Source: Nocardia sp. alder85J (lineage in GTDB: Bacteria; Actinomycetota; Actinomycetes; Mycobacteriales; Mycobacteriaceae). Taken from it: a stretch of DNA of 64,000 nt. The notes beneath the pieces were generated by a model that searched no databases, had not been told where the DNA came from, and worked only from the letters and a program-made list of their open reading frames with translations. A program made the translations under genes and the position numbers. The stretch's first letter is position 1. The number at the start of each line of letters is the position of its first letter. Below are positions 50,440 through 58,865 of this stretch, piece after piece. The stretch is taken from assembly GCF_020176955.2 (NCBI RefSeq), contig NZ_JAIUCZ020000007.1, positions 186,001-250,000 on the forward strand, in the 5' to 3' direction.

Positions 50440-52230
50440 TCAGCTGTAGATGGCGTCCACGTCGGCGGCGAACTTCTGCATCACCACGTTGCGCTTCAGC
50501 GACATCTTCGGGGTGAGCTCGCCGCTCTCCTCGGTCCAGTCGACGGGGAGGATGCGGACCTTCTTGATGGCCTCGGCGTGCGACACCAGCTTGTTGGTGT
50601 CGGCCACGGCGGAGTCGACCTCGGCGACCAGTTCCGGCAGCTCGATGAGCTTGTCGGTCGGCAGGTCGGCGGGCAGGTTGTGGCGCTGTTTCCAGCCGGG
50701 CAGCGCCTCCGGGTCCAGGGTGACCAGGGCGCCGACGAACGGCTTGCCGTCGCCGACGACCATGACCTGGCCGATCAGCGGGTTGGCGCGCAGCGAATCC
50801 TCGAGCATGGCCGGGGAGACGTTCTTACCACCGGCGGTGACGATGATCTCCTTCTTGCGGCCGGTGATGGTGATGAAACCGCGCTCGTCCAGGGCGCCGA
50901 GATCACCGGTCTTGAACCAGCCGTCGACGAAGGCGTCGGCGGAGGCCTCCGGATTCTGCCAGTAGCCGGCGAAGATCACCGGGCCGCGGATCAGCAGCTC
51001 GCCGTCCTCGGCGATCTTGGCGGCGTGGCCCGGCAGCGGTCGGCCGACCGAGCCGACCCGGATGAACTCCGGCGTGTTCACCGAGACCGCGGCGGTCGAT
51101 TCGGTGAGCCCGTAGCCCTCGTAGATGGTGACGCCGACGCCGCGGAAGAAGTGCCCCAGCCGGGCGCCGAGCGGGCCGCCGCCGGACACCGCGGACTGGC
51201 AGCGCCCGCCCATCGCGGCCCGCAGCTGGCCGTAGACCAGCCGGTCGAACACCGCGTGCTTGAGCTTGAGCAGCAGCCCGGCGCCGCCGCTCTGCTCGGC
51301 GGTGCTGTAGGCGATGGCGGTGTCGGCGGCGAGGTCGAAGATCTTGCCCTTGCCGCCGTCGACGGCCTTCTGCCGGGCGCCGTTGTAGACCTTCTCGAAC
51401 ACCCGCGGCACCGACAGGATGAAGTCCGGCTGGTACTGCCCGAACTGCTCGACCAGGGTGGACCAGTCGGCGGTGTGCGCGACGGTGACCCCGGCGTCGA
51501 AGGCGGCCAGCGCGACCGCGCGGGCGAAGACGTGGGCCAGCGGCAGGAACAGCAGCGACTTGTTGCCCGGCTTCAGGAATTGCGGCATGGCGGCCCGGTC
51601 GGCGGCCGATTCGGCGTACAGGTTGGCGTGCGTGAGCATGACGCCCTTGGGCCGGCCGGTGGTGCCGGAGGTGTAGATCAGGGTGGCCGGGGAGGCGGCC
51701 TTCACCTGGGCGCGGCGGTCGTGCACGATCTGGTCGTCGAGGTCGCGGCCGCGGGCGATCAGCTCGTCGAGGGCGCCGGCGTCGAGTTGCAGCGTCTCCT
51801 TCAGCTCCGGCAGGCCGGACTCGATCTCGGCGATGGTGGCGCGATGCTTCGCCTTCTCGACGATCAGCAGGCGGGTGGCGGAGTCGGAGAGGATCCAGCG
51901 GGCCTGTTCGGCCGAGGAGCTGTCGAAGATGGCGACGGTACAGCCGCCGGCGGCCCAGATGGCGAAGTCGAGGACGACCCACTCGTACCGGGTGGAGGCC
52001 AGGATGGCGACGCGATCGCCGAGTTCGATGCCGGAGGCGATCAGGCCCTTGGCGGCGGCGGTCACCGCGGCGGCGAATTCGGACGCGGTGACGTTGTTCC
52101 AGCCACCCTTGCCGTCGGGCGTGTTGAACACGACCAGGCCGGGCGTGCGCTCGGCGTGCCGGAAGGCCCCGTCGGACATGTTGGCGTCCTCGGGAATGAC
52201 ATACGTCGCCGGAACCTCGAATTCTCGCAT
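50440..52230 (-). CDS. fadD15: Long-chain fatty-acid-CoA ligase, FadD15-like
   Basis: A 596-residue ANL ligase that activates long-chain fatty acids through acyl-AMP to acyl-CoA. The opening MREFEVPATY matches mycobacterial FadD15. The phosphate loop is ATLIYTSGTTGRPKGVMLTH, A5 is TIYEGYGLTESTAAVSVNTP, the hinge is WFKTGDLGALDERGFITITG, and GRKKEIIVTAGGKNVSP is the A8 region. The catalytic lysine lies in the last 40 residues (ELTPKMSLKRNVV). Downstream is the iclR remnant; upstream, 150 bases away, is the lipid cluster on the same strand. A GCTACC/GGTAGC dyad precedes it. Confidence 0.93.
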   Translation of the reverse strand: MREFEVPATYVIPEDANMSDGAFRHAERTPGLVVFNTPDGKGGWNNVTASEFAAAVTAAAKGLIASGIELGDRVAILASTRYEWVVLDFAIWAAGGCTVAIFDSSSAEQARWILSDSATRLLIVEKAKHRATIAEIESGLPELKETLQLDAGALDELIARGRDLDDQIVHDRRAQVKAASPATLIYTSGTTGRPKGVMLTHANLYAESAADRAAMPQFLKPGNKSLLFLPLAHVFARAVALAAFDAGVTVAHTADWSTLVEQFGQYQPDFILSVPRVFEKVYNGARQKAVDGGKGKIFDLAADTAIAYSTAEQSGGAGLLLKLKHAVFDRLVYGQLRAAMGGRCQSAVSGGGPLGARLGHFFRGVGVTIYEGYGLTESTAAVSVNTPEFIRVGSVGRPLPGHAAKIAEDGELLIRGPVIFAGYWQNPEASADAFVDGWFKTGDLGALDERGFITITGRKKEIIVTAGGKNVSPAMLEDSLRANPLIGQVMVVGDGKPFVGALVTLDPEALPGWKQRHNLPADLPTDKLIELPELVAEVDSAVADTNKLVSHAEAIKKVRILPVDWTEESGELTPKMSLKRNVVMQKFAADVDAIYS

Positions 52231-52247
52231 CGCAACCCTTCCGATGT

Positions 52248-52263
52248 GCTACCCACCGGTAGC
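52248..52263. promoter_or_regulatory. Palindrome just upstream of fadD15
   Basis: GCTACC (52248-52253) and GGTAGC (52258-52263) form a perfect six-base dyad with a four-base spacer. It lies 17 bases before the fadD15 ATG, a position suited to repression at the transcription start. Confidence 0.35.
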
Positions 52264-52380
52264 TTTACCCTCCAGTAACCTACGCCACGTCCACCGCGGT
52301 GCGAACACCGGGACCGGCTGCGCCCACGGCCCAGCGCCCGACCGGCCGGGACGGTGCGGGCGGAAGGCACGGCACTGTCC

Positions 52381-53316
52381 CTATCCTAGGGATTCGGCTG
52401 CCACCGGCTCCAGCGCCCGGCCGAGGAACTCGGCCATGTCGCGCAGTTCGGCGGCCGCGGGGGCCACCAGCGCCGCCTGCAACTGGGCCACGTGCCACAG
52501 CCCGTGCGTCACCGAGAACCGCGCCGGCACCCCGGCGGCCTCCAGCCCCGCGACCAGCCGGACGCACTGTCCGTGCAGCAACTCGTCGGTGTCGACCTGG
52601 ACGTACACCGGCGGCAGCCCGGCCAGCCGGCCCAGCAGCGGCGCGTATCCGACGTCCAGGCCGCTGCCCTCGCCCAGATAGGCCGCGGCCGCGGCCCGGG
52701 ACCAGCGCTCGTTGATCACCAGATCCCGTGCGCGGCCCGGCTTCTCGTTCGGGTCGGCCCAGGGTGCGATCAGACCCAGTGCGGCGGGCACGATCCCGTG
52801 CGCGTCACGCAGCCGCTGCGCCAAGGCCAGCGCCAGCCCGCCGCCCGCCGAATCCCCGGCCACCACCAGGTTTTCCGGCTTGCGTCCGGTGGCGAGCAGA
52901 TCGAGGAAGGCCGCCTCGGCGTCGTCGAGCGCCGCCGGATACGGATGTTCCGGCGCCAGCCGGTAATCCGGCAGGTAGACCGGCCGCCGCAGCTCGCGTG
53001 CCAGATGCGCGGCCAGGCTGCGGTGGGTGACCGGCGAACCGACGGTGTATCCGCCGCCGTGCAGGTACAGCACCGCCCCGGCGTCCACCGCGGGCCGGTC
53101 GCCGGCGACCTGCTCGGCCGGGCGGCCACCCAGCCGCAGCCGTTGCACCCGGGTGCCGGGCGGTGACTGCTGGAGCACCGAGGCGGCGTCCAGCAGCGCC
53201 CGCTGTATCCGCCACGGCACGCGCGCGTGCATGGTGTAGCGGAAGATCGGGTGCAGGACAGCGCGGGCGACCGGCAGGGGTAGCGAGATATCGGGCAGCT
53301 TCGGCATCGTCGTCAC
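52381..53316 (-). CDS. HSL-family alpha/beta hydrolase, LipR-like esterase
   Basis: A 311-residue hormone-sensitive-lipase-type esterase. The oxyanion motif is VLYLHGGGYTVGSPVTHRSL, the nucleophile is VVAGDSAGGGLALALAQRL, and the histidine is in VTHGLWHVAQLQ. LPDYRLAPEHPYPAALDD is a hallmark. The start is GTG 53316 or ATG 53307. It is the third gene of an FMO-SDR-hydrolase operon whose composition recalls Mycobacterium tuberculosis mymA-lipR-sadH, with the last two in swapped order. Confidence 0.92.
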   Translation of the reverse strand: MTTMPKLPDISLPLPVARAVLHPIFRYTMHARVPWRIQRALLDAASVLQQSPPGTRVQRLRLGGRPAEQVAGDRPAVDAGAVLYLHGGGYTVGSPVTHRSLAAHLARELRRPVYLPDYRLAPEHPYPAALDDAEAAFLDLLATGRKPENLVVAGDSAGGGLALALAQRLRDAHGIVPAALGLIAPWADPNEKPGRARDLVINERWSRAAAAAYLGEGSGLDVGYAPLLGRLAGLPPVYVQVDTDELLHGQCVRLVAGLEAAGVPARFSVTHGLWHVAQLQAALVAPAAAELRDMAEFLGRALEPVAAESLG

Positions 53317-53320
53317 CGGC

Positions 53321-54166
53321 TCACGGGAGGAAACGCTTGGTGACCACGGACGCGATGCGCTGATAGTAGGAGCCGGTGGTGCGGACGAACACGTCCAGCA
53401 GCTTCGCCTCCCAGCCGATCAGCACGCGGCCGTGCTTGCGGCGCACGCCCTCGGTGATGGTGCGGGCGGCCATCTCCGGGGTGTGCAGCGCCAGCTTGCG
53501 GTCGAAGAACGCCGCGAACTTCGCCGAGTCGATGCCCTCGGCGTACCCGCTGTTGCGCGCCACCGCGGTCTTGATGCCGCCGGGGTGCACACAGGTGACC
53601 TCGACCGGCTCCCCGTTGACCAGCATCTCCTGCCGCAGCGCCTCGGTGAAGCCGCGCACCGCGAACTTCGCCGCGTTGTAGGCGCTCTGGCCGGGCACCG
53701 CGATCAGGCCGAAGAGGCTGGACACGTTGATCACGTGGCCCGCGCCGGATTCGATCAGGTACGGCAGAAATGCCTTGGTGCCGTTGACGACTCCCCAGAA
53801 GTCCACGTCCATGATGCGCTCGATGTCCTTGAACTCCGAGCGGACGACGTCACCGTGGAAGGCGATGCCGGCGTTGTTGTAGATCTGGTGCACCACGCCG
53901 TAGTGCTGCTTGACCGCGTCGGCGTACAGCAGCACCGATTCCCGCTCGACCACGTTCAGCCGGTCGGACTTCACCTCCGCGCCCAGTGCCTCACAGCGCC
54001 GGACGGTTTCGGCGAGGCCGTCGCCGTCGATGTCGGACAGCGCGAGTTTCGCGCCGCGACCGGCCAGGTTCTCGGCCAGCGCGCGGCCGATGCCGGAACC
54101 GGCGCCGGTGACCACGCAGACCTTGCCCCGGAAGTACTCGTCCTGCTGTGCCTTGGTTTCACTCAT
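53321..54166 (-). CDS. Short-chain dehydrogenase, SadH-like
   Basis: A 281-residue classical SDR. The cofactor motif is VCVVTGAGSGIGRALAENLA, structural NNAG is in IYNNAGIAFHGD, and the catalytic residues are S in INVSSLFGLIAV and Y-x3-K in SAYNAAKFAVRGFTEALRQE. The extended C-terminus (LLDVFVRTTGSYYQRIASVV) is typical of SadH/Rv3085-type enzymes. Its start overlaps the FMO stop by four bases, indicating translational coupling. It likely oxidises or reduces the alcohol/ketone handled by the FMO. Confidence 0.92.
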   Translation of the reverse strand: MSETKAQQDEYFRGKVCVVTGAGSGIGRALAENLAGRGAKLALSDIDGDGLAETVRRCEALGAEVKSDRLNVVERESVLLYADAVKQHYGVVHQIYNNAGIAFHGDVVRSEFKDIERIMDVDFWGVVNGTKAFLPYLIESGAGHVINVSSLFGLIAVPGQSAYNAAKFAVRGFTEALRQEMLVNGEPVEVTCVHPGGIKTAVARNSGYAEGIDSAKFAAFFDRKLALHTPEMAARTITEGVRRKHGRVLIGWEAKLLDVFVRTTGSYYQRIASVVTKRFLP

Positions 54167-55728
54167 TTGGCTGCCACCACTTTCGAATCGGGCCGCGCCG
54201 CTGCGCCGTCGGCGGTCGTCGTGTCGTAGGCCCCCGGATCGAACTTCCCGAGCATCCTACGGAACCGGAAGGTGAAGTCCGGCCACAGCGTGGTGTTGTT
54301 GCCGTGTGCGTCGAGATACCAGCTGGCGCACCCGCCGGTGAGCCACACCGAGCCCGCGAGCTTCCCTTGCAGGTCGCGGTTGTACTTGTCCTGCACGGAC
54401 TTTCGCACCTCCACCGTACGCAGCCCGAGCCGGTCGGCGGTGGCGATCGCGTCCGCGATGTAGGCGATCTGCGATTCGATCATGTACACCATCGAGGTGT
54501 GGCCCAGGCCGACGTTCGGGCCGAGCAGGAAGAACATGTTGGGGAAGTTCGCGATCGCCGAGCCCTTGTAGCCCTGCTGCCCGGACTCCGCGAAAACCGC
54601 TGCGAGACTGCGCCCGTCGCGGCCGTACACGACCTCGTAGGCCGGTGAGTCGGTGACGTGGAAGCCGGTGGCGACCACGATGGCGTCGATCTCGCGCTCG
54701 GTGCCGTCGGCGGTGACGATCGAGTGCGCGCGGATCTCGCGGATGCCGTCGGTGACCAGGTCCACGTTGTCGCGGCCGAGCGCCGGATAGTAGTCGTTGG
54801 AGATCAGCATGCGCTTGCAGCCGATACGGAAGTCCGGGGTGACCTTGGCGCGCAGCTGTGCGTCGGGCACCTCGCGCCGCAGCTTGGCGCGGGCGATCAG
54901 CTCCAGGCCGAGCATGGCCGGCGGATATTTGGCCAGGCCCACCACCTGGCTCTCCCGGGCGGCGTAGATGGCCGCCCGGGAAAGCCGTTGCACGCCGGGC
55001 AGATAGCGGAAGGCCAGCCGCTCGGGCAGGGTGTACGGGCGATCCATGCGGGGCAGCAGCCACGGCGCGGTGCGCTGGTACACGTCGAGCCGGGCCACCT
55101 GCGGCGCGATCGCGGGCACGATCTGGATCGCCGAGGCGCCGGTGCCGATCACCGCGACCCGCTTTCCGGCCAGCTCCGAATCGTGGTTCCAGCGCGCGGA
55201 GTGGAAGAGTTCGCCCTCGAACTCGTCGATACCCTTGATATCCGGCAGCGCGGGCTCGCACAGCGCGCCCACCGCGGAGACCAGGATGTCGCAGGTGTAG
55301 GCGCCGCGGCTGGTCCGAACCTCCCAGCGCGCGGTCGCGTCGTCCCAGCGGGCGCCGGTCATATCGCAGTCGAAGATGTGCTTGTCGCGCACCCGGTAAC
55401 GGTCGGCGACATCCTGGATGTAGCGCTGGATCTCCGGTTGCCGCGAGAACGAGCGCGACCAGTTCGGGTTCAGCGCAAAGGAATACGAGTACAGCTGGGA
55501 CGGCACATCGCAGGCCGCGCCCGGATAGGTGTTGTCGCGCCAGGTGCCGCCGACATCGCCGCCGCGCTCGAGCACCAGGAAATCCGCACGCCCGGCCCGG
55601 CTCAGCCGGATGGCCAGGCCCAGCCCGGAGAATCCGCTGCCGACGATGAGGATGTGGACGTGACGCGCGCCCGAGCCGTCGGCTGCCTCCGGCAACTCGA
55701 CAGCGTTGTCTGTAACCTTGCGACTCAT
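54163..55728 (-). CDS. Flavin-containing (Baeyer-Villiger type) monooxygenase, MymA-like
   Basis: A 521-residue FAD/NADPH monooxygenase. FAD motif HILIVGSGFSGLGLAIRL with GSGFSG at 30-35; GGDVGGTWRDNTYPGAACDV follows; the BVMO fingerprint FEGELFHSARW fits FxGxxxHxxxW; NADPH motif VAVIGTGASAIQIVPAIAPQ. ATGFHVTD closes the core. It heads an operon with the SDR and the esterase. A consensus promoter (TTGACT, 17 bp, TAGGCT) places transcription at the ATG, so the mRNA is leaderless. The divergent TetR and overlapping palindromes indicate repression. Confidence 0.92.
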   Translation of the reverse strand: MSRKVTDNAVELPEAADGSGARHVHILIVGSGFSGLGLAIRLSRAGRADFLVLERGGDVGGTWRDNTYPGAACDVPSQLYSYSFALNPNWSRSFSRQPEIQRYIQDVADRYRVRDKHIFDCDMTGARWDDATARWEVRTSRGAYTCDILVSAVGALCEPALPDIKGIDEFEGELFHSARWNHDSELAGKRVAVIGTGASAIQIVPAIAPQVARLDVYQRTAPWLLPRMDRPYTLPERLAFRYLPGVQRLSRAAIYAARESQVVGLAKYPPAMLGLELIARAKLRREVPDAQLRAKVTPDFRIGCKRMLISNDYYPALGRDNVDLVTDGIREIRAHSIVTADGTEREIDAIVVATGFHVTDSPAYEVVYGRDGRSLAAVFAESGQQGYKGSAIANFPNMFFLLGPNVGLGHTSMVYMIESQIAYIADAIATADRLGLRTVEVRKSVQDKYNRDLQGKLAGSVWLTGGCASWYLDAHGNNTTLWPDFTFRFRRMLGKFDPGAYDTTTADGAAARPDSKVVAAK

Positions 55729-55735
55729 GTAACAG

Positions 55736-55790
55736 AGCCTAAAGTCTTGTTGAGTCGCAGTCAATAGTATTGAACCAGGTTCAGTAGGAT
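55736..55790. promoter_or_regulatory. Divergent promoter-operator of the FMO operon and tetR
   Basis: On the minus strand TTGACT (55759-55764) and TAGGCT (55736-55741) are separated by exactly 17 bases and lead to the FMO ATG. On the plus strand TAGGAT (55785-55790) lies six bases before the tetR GTG. Two perfect odd palindromes overlap these signals: CAATAGTATTG (55762-55772) and TGAACCAGGTTCA (55771-55783). Both genes are probably leaderless and repressed together by the TetR. Confidence 0.7.
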
Positions 55791-55796
55791 GAGGCG

Positions 55797-56426
55797 GTGA
55801 GCGTGAAGAGTCCCGGTGCGGGCGCGAAAAGGGTACGGCTGAGCCCGGCCGAACGGCGGGAACAACTGATCGCCCTGGGCGTGCGGATGCTGCGGGAGAA
55901 GGCGTTGCACGACATCTCCGTCGGCGACATCGCCGAGCAGGCCGGCATCTCGCGCGGGCTGCTGTTCCACTACTTCCCGACCCTCCAGGAGTTCCAGCTC
56001 GCGGTCGTCCGGCACGCCAACGCCGAGATGCTGGCCCGCACCACGCCGGACCACACCCTCGCACTGCCGGACATGTTGCGCGACGCGGTGTGCCGCTACA
56101 TCGACTACGTCAGCGACAACCGCACCTCGTATCTGGCCCTGCTGCGCGGACCCGCCAGCGCCGATCCGGAACTCGCGGCCCTGGTCGACGCCACCCGCGG
56201 GGCCGTCGCCGACCGGGTGCTCGCCGAGGCGCCCATCGCCCTCGACGACACCGAGTTGCCGCTGCTGCGGCTGGCCGTGCGCGGCTGGATCGCCTTCGTC
56301 GAGGAGACCACGCTGAGCTGGCTGCGCACCGCCGCCATCACCCGCGCACAGCTGATCGACCTGCTGGTGGACGCGCTGCCCGCACTCGCCCGGAACCCGG
56401 AACTGACCGCCGCGCTGCGTGGCTGA
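55797..56426 (+). CDS. TetR/AcrR-family regulator of the FMO operon
   Basis: A 209-residue repressor. The HTH is complete: ERREQLIALGVRMLREKALH, DISVGDIAEQAGISRGLLFH, YFPTLQEFQLAVVRHANAE. The C-terminal domain (SYLALLRGPASADPELAALV and VRGWIAFVEETTLSWL) is of the common mycobacterial type. It diverges from the FMO operon across 68 bases of palindromic promoter sequence and converges with the lipoprotein gene nine bases away. Confidence 0.92.
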   Translation: MSVKSPGAGAKRVRLSPAERREQLIALGVRMLREKALHDISVGDIAEQAGISRGLLFHYFPTLQEFQLAVVRHANAEMLARTTPDHTLALPDMLRDAVCRYIDYVSDNRTSYLALLRGPASADPELAALVDATRGAVADRVLAEAPIALDDTELPLLRLAVRGWIAFVEETTLSWLRTAAITRAQLIDLLVDALPALARNPELTAALRG

Positions 56427-56435
56427 TCCCGCGCG

Positions 56436-56942
56436 TCAGTTGGTCGGCACGGCCGCCGTCGTCGCCGCGCCGCTCGCCGGCGTGTGACAGACGTCGGGTG
56501 CGCCGCCCTGCATCTGGAGCAGCGAGCAGAAGGTCTCCTGGGTGACCTTCCAGGCGCCGCCGGTACGGATCGCGCCGCCGGTACGGTTGCGCAGCATCGG
56601 CAGGCCACCGAAGGAGACGGTGAAGGTGACGTCGGCACTGTTCGGCCCGGTACTGGTCACATCCGAGACGCTGACCCGCGACTTCTTGGCGACGACCGAA
56701 TTCGCGCGGTCGTCCAGGGTCTGCGCGAACGCCGGGCCGTTCTCCAGCAGGGCGGGCTTCTCCGAGGCGGGGATCGAGGTGTCGAAGAAGCGGTTGTAGG
56801 TGTCGGTGACGGCCTGCCGCACCTCTGGCGGCGTGGCGGCGTCGTCCGCGTGATTCGGGGCGGCACCGCAACCGGCGACGGTCAGGGCCGTCGCCAGCCC
56901 GGCGAGCACCGCGACGACGCGGGGAAACGTCCGATCGAGCAT
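56436..56942 (-). CDS. MTB12-like secreted lipoprotein
   Basis: A 168-residue lipoprotein of the low-molecular-weight antigen MTB12 group. Signal sequence TFPRVVAVLAGLATALTVAG ends at lipobox VAGC (Cys25). The mature NTF2-like fold contains VRQAVTDTYNRFFDTSIPAS and EKPALLENGPAFAQTLDDR, then NSADVTFTVSFGGLPML and GGAWKVTQETFCSLLQM. Two cysteines at the end (FCSLL and VCHTP) may pair. An Ala/Thr tail follows. Function is unknown; MTB12 proteins are abundant secreted antigens. Confidence 0.88.
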   Translation of the reverse strand: MLDRTFPRVVAVLAGLATALTVAGCGAAPNHADDAATPPEVRQAVTDTYNRFFDTSIPASEKPALLENGPAFAQTLDDRANSVVAKKSRVSVSDVTSTGPNSADVTFTVSFGGLPMLRNRTGGAIRTGGAWKVTQETFCSLLQMQGGAPDVCHTPASGAATTAAVPTN

Positions 56943-57028
56943 GAGAGCCTCCCGAGTGGGACAGACACATTCGGCAGCCCCGAGCCTACACCCGGTTAAA
57001 TTTCAGTTATTCGTCCGCGGCCGGGCAC

Positions 57029-58660
57029 TCAGCTCTCGTACTCGTAGCCGGACCGGTCGCGGGCCCGCCACATCGAGATGGCCGCACCCGCCCCCGCGAC
57101 CAGGATCAGCACCGCCGACACCAGCAGCGCGACGTCCAGCCCGCGATGGAACGCCTCGAAGGCCGCGTCGATGACCTGGTCGACGATCGAACCCTGGGCC
57201 GACTTCGCCGCCGCGGCGCCGCCGTTCGGCACGGTGCCGGTCTCGATCGCGTGGATGACGATCGACTGGAAGTTGGCGGGGATCTGCAAGGCGTTCAAGC
57301 GGTCGACCAGATCGGCGTTCAGGAACGAGTTGACCAGCGCGCCCAGGGCCGCCACCCCGACCACCGCGCCGACCTGCCGCATGGTGTTGGTGGCCGCCGC
57401 GGCCATGCCGGAGTGTTCGGCGGGCACGCCCGCCAGCACCGCCGAGGTCAGCGGCACCACGGCGATGCCGAAGCCGAAACCGGACACGGTGAGCGCCAGC
57501 GCCAGCGGCCCGAAATCGACATGGGTGCCGAGGAATTCGCGGGACAGCAGGATGCCGGCCCCGGCCAGCAGGCAGCCGACCACCAACGGGGTACGCGATC
57601 CGCGCAACGCCACCCAGAAGCCCGCCAGCAGCGATCCCAGCACGATCGCCACCGCCATCGGCGCGAACACCGCCGCCGTCCGCCAGCCCGAATAACCCAC
57701 CACCTCTTGCAGATACAGCGCGGTGAAGAAGAAGATCGAGAAGATGCCGAAGTACACCGCGAACGCCACCAACAGGGCGCTGCGCACCGAGGGCCGCCGC
57801 AGATAGCGGAAGTCGAACATCGGATTCGGCACGCGCAGTTCGACATACAGGAACGCGGCCAACGCGAGCGCGCCGAGCGCGAACAGCGTGACCACCGAGC
57901 CCGCGCCGTAGCCGATCTGCTCACCGGAGATGGCGGCGTAGATCACGCAGCCGAGAAAGGCCGCGCCCAGCACGAATCCGGCCCAGTCGGGTGCGCCCGG
58001 CTGCGGATCGGCGCTTTCGGGCACGCACAACACCGCGGCCACCAGCACGATCACCGCGACGATCACATTGAACCAGAACACCGAACGCCAGCCGAACGCG
58101 CCGACCAGGATCCCGCCCAGCACCGGCCCGGCGGCCAGCGCCAGTCCGGACACCGCCGCCCACGCGCCCAGCGCCCGGGCACGCTGCCGCCGGTCCGGGA
58201 ACAGGTGCCGGACCACCGACAACGTGCCCGGTTCCGAAGCGGCCGCGCCGATTCCCATCACGGCCCGGCCCGCGATCAGCACCGGCACGCTGCCCGCGAG
58301 CGCGGCGAGCAGCGAGCCCACGCCGAACACCACCAGGCCGCCGACCATGATCTTCTTGCGGCCCAGGCGATCACCGAGCGATCCGGCGGGCAGCATCAGA
58401 CAGGCGAACACCAGCGTGTAGGCGTTGACCACCCATTGCAGCGACACCACGCCCGCATGCAGATCCGACTGCACCGCGCCGAGAGTGACGCTGACGATCG
58501 TGGTATCGAGAAAGGTCACGAACAGCACCGCCGTCAGCACCGCCAGGGCGACGAACGGGGGCACGGCAGCGGGGTTGCGGATCGCGCGCACACCGAGATC
58601 CGGGGACGGGCCGCCGAAGGCCGGGAATCCCGTGCCGTCCGAAGCGTGTTCCGATGTCAT
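57029..58660 (-). CDS. MFS drug exporter, EmrB/QacA (DHA2) type
   Basis: A 543-residue 14-helix transporter. Motif D1 is LFVTFLDTTIVSVTLGAVQS, motif A is PAGSLGDRLGRKKIMVGGLV, and motif C is GLALAAGPVLGGILVGAFGW. A large loop between helices 13 and 14 (TGTVPNGGAAAAKSAQGSIV) is typical of this group. GGAGG seven bases before ATG 58660 fixes the start. No regulator is adjacent; a 33-codon reading frame with Cys-Cys ends 69 bases upstream on the same strand and may control it. Confidence 0.92.
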   Translation of the reverse strand: MTSEHASDGTGFPAFGGPSPDLGVRAIRNPAAVPPFVALAVLTAVLFVTFLDTTIVSVTLGAVQSDLHAGVVSLQWVVNAYTLVFACLMLPAGSLGDRLGRKKIMVGGLVVFGVGSLLAALAGSVPVLIAGRAVMGIGAAASEPGTLSVVRHLFPDRRQRARALGAWAAVSGLALAAGPVLGGILVGAFGWRSVFWFNVIVAVIVLVAAVLCVPESADPQPGAPDWAGFVLGAAFLGCVIYAAISGEQIGYGAGSVVTLFALGALALAAFLYVELRVPNPMFDFRYLRRPSVRSALLVAFAVYFGIFSIFFFTALYLQEVVGYSGWRTAAVFAPMAVAIVLGSLLAGFWVALRGSRTPLVVGCLLAGAGILLSREFLGTHVDFGPLALALTVSGFGFGIAVVPLTSAVLAGVPAEHSGMAAAATNTMRQVGAVVGVAALGALVNSFLNADLVDRLNALQIPANFQSIVIHAIETGTVPNGGAAAAKSAQGSIVDQVIDAAFEAFHRGLDVALLVSAVLILVAGAGAAISMWRARDRSGYEYES

Positions 58661-58728
58661 GACGAACCTCCGTCGGTCGAATTCCGTTACGGCCCACCGT
58701 GAGGGGGCCGAACTCGTCGGGAGGCGGC

Positions 58729-58830
58729 TCAGTGCGTCGAGATCGGCGCGGCCGCCGGTGCGGGGCGGATCGCGGGTGGGCTGTGCTCCGGGGCAGGCGG
58801 GACGCGGCAGCAGGCAGCGGAGAGATACAT
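58729..58830 (-). CDS. Micro-ORF with Cys-Cys, possible leader peptide of the MFS gene
   Basis: A 33-residue reading frame. It has a strong ribosome site (GGAGG, seven bases before ATG 58830). The peptide starts MYLSAACCRVPPAPEHSPPA and ends in Ala/Pro-rich residues and TH. It lies 69 bases before the MFS start. Short upstream frames with adjacent Cys codons act as cysteine-responsive attenuators in mycobacteria. A CCTCCC just downstream (complement of 58719-58724) could pair with the GGAGG of the MFS gene, but the structure is not compelling by eye. Confidence 0.45.
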   Translation of the reverse strand: MYLSAACCRVPPAPEHSPPAIRPAPAAAPISTH

Positions 58831-58865
58831 GCCTCGGCCTCCGTTGGGGTGACGGTCGGCGGTGA

